From assembly GCA_017380355.1 (NCBI GenBank), contig JAFOED010000138.1:1-5136 (forward strand): a stretch of 5,136 bases of DNA, read 5' to 3'. Source of the DNA: Ruminococcus sp. Lineage in GTDB: Bacteria > Bacillota > Clostridia > Oscillospirales > Acutalibacteraceae. The position numbers and the translations under genes are program-made. Each line of letters opens with the position of its first letter. The first letter of the stretch is position 1. Of the stretch, positions 1 through 5,136 are shown in pieces. The notes under the pieces are model-generated. The model was not told where the DNA came from and searched no databases. It worked only from the letters and a program-made list of their open reading frames with translations.

Positions 1-2214
1 AACAACCAGAGATTCAAGGCTATCATAGAAGCTAATAAAGAAATCATCTGGTACTCAGGTCATACACACATCGACTTCAGAGAGAACCAGAACTACAGCT
101 CTGAAAACGGCACATCATGCCATATGGTGCACATTCCGTCTGCTTGTAACACAGCAAGCTACGTAAAAGACGAGAACGGCAACAAATACTTAGGCACAAG
201 CACAGACTACACATTCTACGACGACGCTACACAGGGCTACATCGTCGACGTATTCGATGGTGCTACAATCTTAAACGGCACAAACCTCTATTATAATAAG
301 ATTTATCCAAAGTACACATACTTAATCGAAGAGGGCGAGCCTATCGAGAGAGAAACAGAAGAGACACAGCCTCGCCCAACACAGCCTGTTCCTACACAGC
401 CTGAGTTTGAAGACGGACAGAAGATTTATTGCATCAACTCTACTAACTGGGCTGAAATTTATACTTATACATGGCCTACAGGCGGTAACGGTACTGTTGC
501 TTGGCCTGGTTACCCAATGACAAAAACTTCTCAGACAGTAAACGGTTTTGCTGTTTACGAAGCGACGGTTGACACTACTCACACTAACGTGATTTTCAAC
601 AACAATGACAGCGGTTCACAGACAAGCGACCTTACTATTGTGGCTGACCAGTATTACGATTTAAAGTCAGGCACATGGTACGCTTCTCTTGACGATGTTC
701 CTGAGCTTAACGCTCTTGCGACAGACCGTTATCTCGTTGGTGAGTTCAACGGTTGGAGCACAATTGCTAACGAGTTCAAGTTAAACGCAGAGGGTGACTC
801 TACTGCTTACGTTACTATGACTCTGGAAGCTAACAAAACATACCAGTTCAAGGTAGTAAGAGAGGGTACATGGACAAGTTGTTCTACTCCTATTACAGAC
901 TCTGTAGAAGGTCTTACATTCTCTAAATCAGTCAGCGGCAACGCTAAAATCACAACAAAAGAAGCAGGCGACTATGTGTTCTCATTTGGTATTGCTTCTT
1001 CACAGCTCGGTGTTGTATACCCTGAACCTGTTGAAGAACCTTCAAGCGAAGAACCAACACAGCCTCCTTCATCTGAAGAACCTTCAGTTGAGCCTTCAAG
1101 TGAGTCACCATCAGTTGAGCCTATCATCTACGGTGACGTCAACGGCGACGGCGGTGTCGCTATTATTGACGCTACTCTCATTCAGCGTCACGTTGCTAAA
1201 ATTATTACGCTGACAGACGAGCAGAAGGAAAGAGCAGCGGTTAGTGGCAACGCAGAGCCAGCGATTGTTGACGCTACTCTTGTACAGCGCCATGTTGCAA
1301 AAATCATCGACAAATTCCCTGTGGAAAAGGTTAAGTTTGTCGCTACAGTTTCTGCAGATGAGTCAGACGAAGATGTATTCAAGAAAGCTACAGACTATCT
1401 CGCAAAATACTTCCAGTACGCTTCGTACGACACATATCAGGCATTAAAGAAGGTTGTCTACAAGTACAAGGATACTGACACAACAGCTCTCTCTGATGAA
1501 GCTAAGACAGAACTCAGCGGTGCAATCGCAGATTTCGATGCACTCAGAGAAAAGGTACATCAGCAGACAGTATACTTCACTGACGGTAACGCCTACGGAA
1601 ACATCCGTGCGTACTACTTCAACTCTGCTACAGACGCAATCGTTGAGGCGTGGCCGGGACAGATTGGTTCGTATATCCAGACAAACTCATACGGACAGAA
1701 TATTTACGCTGTAACACTCAACTTCTCAAAATATGACACAATCGTATTCAGTAGCGACGGCAACAACAAAACTGCAGACATCGCTTTAGATGGATGTTCC
1801 GGTAAGCTTTATTATCCGACAGAGCTAAACGCTGACGGTGCGTGGGATGTTGCTGAGACTACATTCAAGCAGATGTGGTACGGCGAACAGCAGGAAGAAG
1901 TCGGCGGTGATGTAGCAGAAGATGTTACTATCTACTTTACTGACACTTTAGGCTGGAGTGCTGTTAACTGCTATTACTGGGCAGGATCTAAAAACAACAC
2001 ATGGCCTGGTCAGCAGATGGAGTTTGTGAGAAACAACTCTCAGGGTCAGTCGATTTACTCTATGACACTTCCTGCTGGTGCGTCAGTTGTATTTAATGAT
2101 GGAAACGGCACACAGAGTACTGACATTGTGGGTGTCACAGGTGGAACAGGATATTATCTCACAACTTTAAGTTCAGGTAAATACCTCTACGAAACCTACA
2201 CCTACGGCGAATAA
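1..2214 (+). CDS. Secreted dockerin protein: calcineurin-like phosphoesterase C-terminus with starch-binding (CBM26-like) modules; 5' end outside window
   Basis: The frame is open from base 1 and 737 residues are visible; residue 1 is base 1. Residues 15-25 carry a Ser-Gly-His-Thr-His motif, the last metal-binding motif of calcineurin-like metallophosphoesterases, so the catalytic domain lies mostly upstream and ATG 124 is internal. Then follow a Thr-Gln-Pro-rich linker (about 113-139), a CBM26-like module (140-223; Y154, Y156, W168 in a WPG motif), a beta-rich module with a VGEFNGW start resembling X25/CBM48-like starch modules (243-341), a Pro/Ser/Glu linker (341-375), a type I dockerin (377-440), a helical FIVAR-like spacer (about 450-520) and two more CBM26-like modules (522-618, 641-734). 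Family knowledge places such proteins outside the cell, bound to starch and docked on a cohesin scaffold. No glycosidase domain is visible. The substrate is unknown; starch phosphate is an inference. The gene ends at its own terminator. Confidence 0.88.
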   Translation, partial: NNQRFKAIIEANKEIIWYSGHTHIDFRENQNYSSENGTSCHMVHIPSACNTASYVKDENGNKYLGTSTDYTFYDDATQGYIVDVFDGATILNGTNLYYNKIYPKYTYLIEEGEPIERETEETQPRPTQPVPTQPEFEDGQKIYCINSTNWAEIYTYTWPTGGNGTVAWPGYPMTKTSQTVNGFAVYEATVDTTHTNVIFNNNDSGSQTSDLTIVADQYYDLKSGTWYASLDDVPELNALATDRYLVGEFNGWSTIANEFKLNAEGDSTAYVTMTLEANKTYQFKVVREGTWTSCSTPITDSVEGLTFSKSVSGNAKITTKEAGDYVFSFGIASSQLGVVYPEPVEEPSSEEPTQPPSSEEPSVEPSSESPSVEPIIYGDVNGDGGVAIIDATLIQRHVAKIITLTDEQKERAAVSGNAEPAIVDATLVQRHVAKIIDKFPVEKVKFVATVSADESDEDVFKKATDYLAKYFQYASYDTYQALKKVVYKYKDTDTTALSDEAKTELSGAIADFDALREKVHQQTVYFTDGNAYGNIRAYYFNSATDAIVEAWPGQIGSYIQTNSYGQNIYAVTLNFSKYDTIVFSSDGNNKTADIALDGCSGKLYYPTELNADGAWDVAETTFKQMWYGEQQEEVGGDVAEDVTIYFTDTLGWSAVNCYYWAGSKNNTWPGQQMEFVRNNSQGQSIYSMTLPAGASVVFNDGNGTQSTDIVGVTGGTGYYLTTLSSGKYLYETYTYGE
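1165..1308 (+). repeat. Duplicated dockerin segment (two 42-nt copies, 102 nt apart)
   Basis: Bases 1165-1206 and 1267-1308 are direct copies, 33 of 42 bases identical by eye, with most differences at third codon positions. Both encode Asp-Ala-Thr-Leu-x-Gln-Arg-His-Val-Ala-Lys-Ile-Ile, the helix of each dockerin half. The 34-codon period is the normal dockerin duplication. The calcium loop in front of the first helix is intact (D379, N381, D383, D390); that in front of the second is not (A413, S415, N417, D424). Confidence 0.85.
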
Positions 2215-2226
2215 TCATAATAAAAT

Positions 2227-2285
2227 AAAGCACCTCGTGTAAGGGCGGCGCTGTATTGCACCGCCCAACCTCGGGGTGCTTTTTT
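2227..2285 (+). terminator. Two-tier rho-independent terminator of the dockerin gene
   Basis: Bases 2227-2237 (AAAGCACCTCG) pair with 2272-2282 over 11 positions with one G-U. After a 5x5 internal loop, GGGCGG (2243-2248) pairs with CCGCCC (2261-2266), capped by a 12-nt loop. Six T (2280-2285) follow the stem. It begins 13 nt after the TAA stop. The long composite stem is stronger than most, consistent with insulating the next unit. Confidence 0.9.
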
Positions 2286-2322
2286 CATATATTAAGATTT
2301 TGTGAACTTTTGGTTTTCGGGG

Positions 2323-2351
2323 TTGTAATTACTATTTTTATGTGATAAAAT
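2323..2351 (+). promoter_or_regulatory. Predicted sigma-A promoter with extended -10, for the small ORF and mgtE-like gene
   Basis: A TTGTAA -35 (2323-2328) and a TAAAAT -10 (2346-2351) are separated by exactly 17 bp, and TGA precedes the -10, giving an extended -10 (TGnTAAAAT). The expected transcription start is near 2358. It lies 38 bp after the preceding terminator's T run and is the best promoter in the gap, so the mgtE-like gene should carry a leader of roughly 270 nt. Confidence 0.65.
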
Positions 2352-2626
2352 CCCAACAGATTAATTCGAAACGAGGTGAAATCATGGACGGCAGTAGTAG
2401 TTGGTATTCTACAGATGTGTTCTTATATTGTAGTACTTTGGACAGCTACGCGTTGTCTGTGGTTTGATGCGCCTTTTTTAAGCGTTTATATACAGTATAA
2501 GACCATTGTCTGTGCATCCACTTTACTCCACGTTTTTTGGCGGTTGTGATGTATGACAGTGGTATTTTTATGCCCTTTTTCATCACAGTCCGTCTTTGCT
2601 AAAAGAAAGTAAAGGAGGCACTAGAG
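2352..2626 (+). promoter_or_regulatory. Long potentially structured 5' leader of the mgtE-like gene
   Basis: This gene-poor stretch contains one small ORF (2384-2467) and inverted repeats. Hairpin A pairs GTGG/ATGC (2459-2462, 2467-2470) with GCATCCAC (2514-2521) and encloses TTATA/TATAA (2486-2490/2496-2500). Hairpin B pairs TGTGATG (2545-2551) with CATCACA (2581-2587) and encloses GGTAT/ATGCC (2561-2565/2570-2574). CTTTAC (2521-2526) is complementary to GTAAAG (2609-2614), which overlaps the mgtE Shine-Dalgarno, and it competes with hairpin A for base 2521. TTGTCTGTG occurs twice (2453-2461, 2506-2514). I do not recognise an M-box or other known riboswitch. The pairings are found by eye and individually weak, so regulatory function is inferred from length, position and the small ORF. 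Confidence 0.35.
2384..2467 (+). CDS. Candidate 27-residue leader peptide upstream of the mgtE-like gene
   Basis: ATG 2384 is preceded by GAGGTG (2373-2378) with 5-nt spacing, a convincing Shine-Dalgarno, and lies about 26 nt after the predicted transcription start. The product begins MDGSSSWYSTDVFLYCS and ends in Val-Val before TGA. It is neutral to slightly acidic with a modestly hydrophobic second half, too short for a clear membrane segment. Hairpin A of the leader begins inside its last codons, so ribosome position here could affect downstream folding, as in classical leader-peptide control. I do not recognise the peptide. It may instead be a separate small protein, a remnant of a larger gene, or untranslated. 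Confidence 0.4.
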   Translation: MDGSSSWYSTDVFLYCSTLDSYALSVV

Positions 2627-3307
2627 ATGAACAAAGTGTTGAAGAGAAGCGGTTTTTTCGCTAATGTAATTTCAAAGGATTTTAAAGGTTTATTTTCACT
2701 GAAAACAAAGGCGGTGGAAATTGAGAAAAACGACATCAACGAGCCAGTGACCAGCGGAGCATTAAGACGACTTCCGTGGCTTGTTATTCTGCTTATTTTA
2801 GGAACTGGGGTTTCGGCTACTGTCGGTGCGTTTGAGTCAGTGCTGAAGCAACTGCCTATTATTATGTGTTTTCAGTCGCTGATACTCGATATGGCAGGAA
2901 ACGTCGGCACACAGTCGCTCGCTGTGGCGATAAGAGTGTTGATGGACAAGGAAGTAGGATTTAAAAAGAAGCTCAAACTAGTTATAAAAGAGTGTAACAT
3001 CGGACTTGTAAACGGCGTAATCCTTGGCGTTTTGTCTTTTGTGATAATCGGAGTGTATCTGAGCGTGACACAAAATGAAGTGCGTTTCGCTTTTTCGGTT
3101 TCTGCGTGTCTTGGGGTTGCGATGGTTGTGGCGATGACGGTTTCGTCTTTTGCCGGTACAATAATTCCTGTCGCTTTCCAGAAAGTCGGAATTGACCCTG
3201 CAGTTGCGTCAGGTCCGCTGATTACTACAGTTAACGATTTAGTAGCGGTCGTGACATATTACGGCATTTCGTGGCTGATACTGATTCACTTTATGCACCT
3301 TGGTTGA
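2627..3307 (+). CDS. Short MgtE-type magnesium transporter (membrane domain only)
   Basis: This 226-residue protein matches the five-helix membrane domain of MgtE Mg2+ transporters/channels, which move Mg2+ across the cytoplasmic membrane as dimers. Seen: ArgLeuProTrpLeu entering helix 1 (about 49-68), a helix 2 region with the family signature GNVGTQS (91-97), helix 3 (about 126-146), helix 4 (about 154-182) and helix 5 (about 198-222), with ProAlaValAlaSerGlyPro (191-197) and Asp204, which aligns with the conserved pore Asp of helix 5. Classical MgtE is about 450 residues, with an N domain and two CBS domains that sense cytosolic Mg2+. Here only about 45 unrelated polar residues precede the membrane part. 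ATG 2627 has AAGGAGG (2612-2618) at 8-nt spacing. The gap upstream is too short to encode the missing domains. Co2+ or another divalent ion remains possible. Confidence 0.85.
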   Translation: MNKVLKRSGFFANVISKDFKGLFSLKTKAVEIEKNDINEPVTSGALRRLPWLVILLILGTGVSATVGAFESVLKQLPIIMCFQSLILDMAGNVGTQSLAVAIRVLMDKEVGFKKKLKLVIKECNIGLVNGVILGVLSFVIIGVYLSVTQNEVRFAFSVSACLGVAMVVAMTVSSFAGTIIPVAFQKVGIDPAVASGPLITTVNDLVAVVTYYGISWLILIHFMHLG

Positions 3308-3322
3308 CTTAATAAAAGTAAA

Positions 3323-3354
3323 AGCACCCTTAATTTCAAAAGGGTGCTCTTTTT
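3323..3354. terminator. Probable bidirectional terminator between convergent genes
   Basis: AGCACCCTT (3323-3331) pairs perfectly with AAGGGTGCT (3340-3348) around an 8-nt loop. On the + strand it is followed by C and five T, ending the mgtE-like unit 15 nt after its stop. On the - strand the same stem is followed by TTTACTTTTATT, so it can also end the deacetylase transcript, whose stop codon is 12 bases from the element. The + direction is the stronger. Confidence 0.85.
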
Positions 3355-3365
3355 ATGTAGTGATA

Positions 3366-4148
3366 TTAATTTGTAGCTTTTTTGCTGGATAAAATCATCT
3401 TGCCTTCGTGGTCGGTTGTATACTCGCCTTTCGGGATAATTTCGCTAATCGGCACTATGTCATAGCCTTTGTTTTTTATAGCTTTTATAATCTCAGGCAG
3501 AGCGGCAGGGGTGTTTTCAGCACCGTTGTGAAGCAGGATTATTGACCCCGGACAGAGCTTTTGCTCGATTCTTTGCACCATATCATCGACACTCGGATTT
3601 TTCCAATCAAGAGAGTCGATGTTCCACTGTGTACAATACATCTGTTGCTCTTTACAGTTAATAACGAGTTTGTTGTCATACTCGCCGTACGGCGGTCTAA
3701 ACAGCGTTACATCCTTGTTCGTGATGGCTTTTATTTTCTCATTACAGCTTATGATTTCGTCAATCTGTTCTTCTTTTGAAAGCTCAGACATATGAGCGTG
3801 GGTGTCCGAGTGATTGCCGACATCGTGACCCCGAAGAGCGATTTCTTTTACCGATTGCGGGTAGCTCTCGACCCAGTCGCCAACGAGGAAAAAAGTTGTT
3901 TTCACGTCGTGTTCGTCGAGAATATCGAGAAGAGTTTCGGTCTGTTCGTTACCCCACGCGGCATCAAAAGAAATCGAGCACACTTTTTTGTCTGTTTCAA
4001 CGTAGTAAATAGGAATCTCACGCTCTTGTGTCAAAGTCTGTACAGCAAGTGTTGCTGTTCTAGTCGTCACCATTATAGCGAACACCGAGATAAGTATGCA
4101 GAAAAATATGCTTAAAAGTCCTTTTTTAGTAATAGTAAAAACTCTCAA
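3366..4148 (-). CDS. Membrane-anchored PdaB-like polysaccharide deacetylase (NodB domain, carbohydrate esterase 4)
   Basis: The 260-residue protein has an N-terminal membrane segment (about 10-28) after basic residues, which should anchor it with the enzyme outside, then a NodB domain from about 54 to 238. Family motifs are visible: SerPheAsp-Ala-Ala-Trp-Gly (60-66; Asp62 the putative base), His113-Ser-Asp-Thr-His117 for metal binding, ArgProProTyrGly (151-155), AspSerLeuAspTrp (178-182) and LeuLeuHis207. The usual second Asp of TFDD is Ala63. The FDxxWG form occurs in PdaB, the sporulation-linked cortex peptidoglycan deacetylase group, so it is a family trait rather than obvious damage. The substrate is probably peptidoglycan N-acetyl sugar. 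The start is TTG 4148: an in-frame stop lies at 4188-4190, no ATG or GTG lies between, and the next Met (residue 26) would remove the anchor. GGGGG (4155-4159) serves as Shine-Dalgarno at 6-nt spacing. Both sit inside the upstream terminator hairpin. Confidence 0.87.
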   Translation of the reverse strand: MRVFTITKKGLLSIFFCILISVFAIMVTTRTATLAVQTLTQEREIPIYYVETDKKVCSISFDAAWGNEQTETLLDILDEHDVKTTFFLVGDWVESYPQSVKEIALRGHDVGNHSDTHAHMSELSKEEQIDEIISCNEKIKAITNKDVTLFRPPYGEYDNKLVINCKEQQMYCTQWNIDSLDWKNPSVDDMVQRIEQKLCPGSIILLHNGAENTPAALPEIIKAIKNKGYDIVPISEIIPKGEYTTDHEGKMILSSKKATN

Positions 4149-4183
4149 AAAAATCCCCCTGTAAAGCTTATGCCTACAGGGGG
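4147..4183 (-). terminator. cysS terminator whose 3' arm and T run overlap the deacetylase ribosome site and start codon
   Basis: On the - strand CCCCCTGTA (4183-4175) pairs perfectly over 9 bp with TACAGGGGG (4163-4155) around an 11-nt loop, followed by A and seven T (4153-4147). It starts 15 nt after the cysS stop, the normal place for an intrinsic terminator. The GGGGG of the 3' arm is the only Shine-Dalgarno for the deacetylase, and the last two T of the run form its TTG start. Confidence 0.8.
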
Positions 4184-4184
4184 T

Positions 4185-4213
4185 ATTTTAGCACTTATTT
4201 AGTTTTGAATCTC
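4185..4213 (-). promoter_or_regulatory. Possible extended -10 promoter for the deacetylase gene
   Basis: On the - strand TGCTAAAAT (4193-4185) gives an extended -10 of the same form as the mgtE promoter. The 17-bp-spaced -35 (GAGATT, 4213-4208) is poor. The predicted start near 4178 lies within the 5' arm of the terminator hairpin, so such a transcript would lack most of that arm and leave the Shine-Dalgarno free. A sporulation sigma factor promoter elsewhere is an alternative. Confidence 0.25.
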
Positions 4214-5136
4214 CCATGTGATTCCGTCTTTTGAGTCTTTAACCACTACGTGCATAGCGTTGAGTTCATCTCTGATAGCGTCTGCTGTAGCCCAATCTTT
4301 GTTAGCACGAGCTTCAGTTCTTTTTGCGATAAGCTCTTCGATTTTCTTAACGTCTACTGACTCGTTTTCAGCCTGTTTTTCAGCTTTTACCTTGTTAGCT
4401 TCTTCGATGAGATTGAGGCTTAAAACCTTGTCGAAATCTGCGATGAGGTAGAGCTTTGTCTTATCGTTAGTCTTAGCCTTTAACACGTCGTAAACGCTTG
4501 TTAAACCTAAAGAAGTATTGAGGTCGTTGTCCATACTCTCCTTGAATTTTGCGATATACTGAGAAGCGACTTCCATATCAACCTCGCCGTCGTCTTTGAG
4601 ATTTGCGATGCGGTTAACGAGCTTGTTGTACGCGATAACGGTGTTGTCTAAGATGTCGAAGTCGAACATCAGAGGCTTTCTGTAGTGTGACTGTAAGCAG
4701 AACATTCGGTAAGCAAGCGGATTGTAGCCTTTTTCCTCAAGCAGAGAAACTGTGAGGAATTCGCCTTTTGACTTACTCATTTTACCGCGTCTGTCTAAAA
4801 GGTGGAGTACGTGGAACCAGTACTTACACCACTGGTGACCGAGATATGCTTCAGACTGAGCGATTTCGTTTGTGTGATGTGGGAAAGCGTTGTCAACACC
4901 ACCGCAGTGAATGTCACAGTACTCGCCCAAGTGTTTAATAGAAATCGAGCTGCACTCGATGTGCCAGCCTGGGTATCCGATGCCCCATGGTGAATCCCAC
5001 TTAAGTTCCTGGTCGTCGAACTTAGACTTTGTGAACCATAAAACGAAGTCGGTTTTGTTTTTCTTAGCGAGGTCTTCTTCTACGTCGTCACGTACGCCAA
5101 CCTCGAGGTCTTCTTCTTTCTGGTTGCCGAAAACGT
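4199..5136 (-). CDS. cysS: Cysteinyl-tRNA synthetase, C-terminal 311 residues (5' end outside window)
   Basis: The enzyme charges tRNA-Cys with cysteine using ATP in the cytoplasm and is a class I synthetase. Reading from 5134 on the - strand, the sequence contains GlyTrpHisIleGluCys (residues 56-61, with the zinc Cys61), ProHisHisThrAsnGluIleAlaGln (85-93, with further zinc ligands), and the LysMetSerLysSer ATP-binding loop (118-122). After these come the helical DALR tRNA-binding domain and the usual C-terminal tail ending in a TrpGluIle segment. Family members are about 460-470 residues, so roughly 150 residues including the HIGH motif lie beyond the window. The frame is open to the window edge; TTG 4930 is an internal leucine codon (residue 69), not a start. 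All visible motifs are intact, so it is very probably functional. It is co-directional with the deacetylase, 50 bp upstream of it. Confidence 0.96.
   Translation of the reverse strand, partial: VFGNQKEEDLEVGVRDDVEEDLAKKNKTDFVLWFTKSKFDDQELKWDSPWGIGYPGWHIECSSISIKHLGEYCDIHCGGVDNAFPHHTNEIAQSEAYLGHQWCKYWFHVLHLLDRRGKMSKSKGEFLTVSLLEEKGYNPLAYRMFCLQSHYRKPLMFDFDILDNTVIAYNKLVNRIANLKDDGEVDMEVASQYIAKFKESMDNDLNTSLGLTSVYDVLKAKTNDKTKLYLIADFDKVLSLNLIEEANKVKAEKQAENESVDVKKIEELIAKRTEARANKDWATADAIRDELNAMHVVVKDSKDGITWEIQN

Noticed and set aside
124..126. ATG as start of the dockerin protein
   Set aside because: The same frame is open to base 1 and upstream codons encode the phosphoesterase GHTH motif; there is no Shine-Dalgarno before it.
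1454..1714. 86-codon open frame on the + strand, and similar frames at 974-1213 and 1244-1447
   Set aside because: They overlap the dockerin gene in another frame, have biased low-complexity products and no supporting ribosome sites.
2415..2549. 44-residue overlapping frame starting at ATG 2415 in the leader
   Set aside because: It has no Shine-Dalgarno and overlaps the better supported small ORF at 2384 in another frame; it resembles no family I recognise.
2352..2626. M-box (ykoK) or yybP-ykoY riboswitch before the mgtE-like gene
   Set aside because: Only scattered short matches to the M-box are visible; the conserved core segments of either class are not found by eye. An Rfam search would be decisive.
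2286..2626. Remnant of the missing MgtE N and CBS domains by frameshift
   Set aside because: The gap is about 340 nt, far too short for those domains, and no frame resembles them.
3792..4115. 107-codon open frame on the + strand
   Set aside because: It lies fully antisense to the deacetylase gene, has no recognisable domain, and the antisense gene has all family motifs.
4928..4930. TTG as start of cysS
   Set aside because: Upstream codons in the same frame continue conserved cysteinyl-tRNA synthetase sequence, including the GWHIEC zinc motif, to the window edge.
1..5136. Mobile element, CRISPR array, tRNA or defence system
   Set aside because: No transposase or integrase, no regularly spaced repeats, no cloverleaf and no recognised defence domain; the only direct repeat is the dockerin duplication.

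Overview
The window looks like the chromosome of a gut- or rumen-type Clostridia, most likely Ruminococcus or a close relative in the Oscillospiraceae. This is inferred from a secreted dockerin protein with CBM26-type starch-binding modules (the style of the Ruminococcus bromii amylosome), a PdaB-like deacetylase of the spore-former type, a clostridial-type MgtE membrane domain and moderate GC. No species can be named from the sequence alone.

Layout. (1) Bases 1-2214, + strand: the 3' part of a large multidomain gene. The frame is open from base 1, so the first ATG at 124 is not its start. It encodes the end of a calcineurin-like phosphoesterase domain (GHTH motif), a CBM26-like module, a second beta-rich module, a Pro/Ser/Glu linker, a type I dockerin, a helical FIVAR-like spacer and two more CBM26-like modules. 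It ends at a strong two-tier terminator (2227-2285). (2) Bases 2286-2626: no long gene. This stretch holds a good extended -10 promoter, then a leader of about 270 nt with a 27-codon small ORF behind its own Shine-Dalgarno, and potential hairpins. (3) Bases 2627-3307, + strand: a short MgtE-type magnesium transporter consisting essentially of the membrane domain. (4) A hairpin at 3323-3354 sits between the two convergent transcription units and probably ends both. (5) Bases 3366-4148, - strand: a membrane-anchored PdaB-like polysaccharide deacetylase starting at TTG. (6) Bases 4199-5136, - strand: cysteinyl-tRNA synthetase, missing its N-terminal part, which lies beyond the window.

How the parts relate. 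The genes do not form one pathway. The first is an extracellular, probably starch-associated, complex-forming protein. If the phosphoesterase is active, the architecture suggests removal of phosphate from starch or another substrate at the granule surface. The mgtE-like gene has its own promoter and leader, and its protein lacks the cytosolic Mg2+-sensing domains of classical MgtE, so control may lie in the leader. The cysS and deacetylase genes are co-directional. Between them is an unusual junction in which the cysS terminator carries the deacetylase Shine-Dalgarno and start codon. I see no tRNA, rRNA, CRISPR array, insertion sequence or prophage gene.
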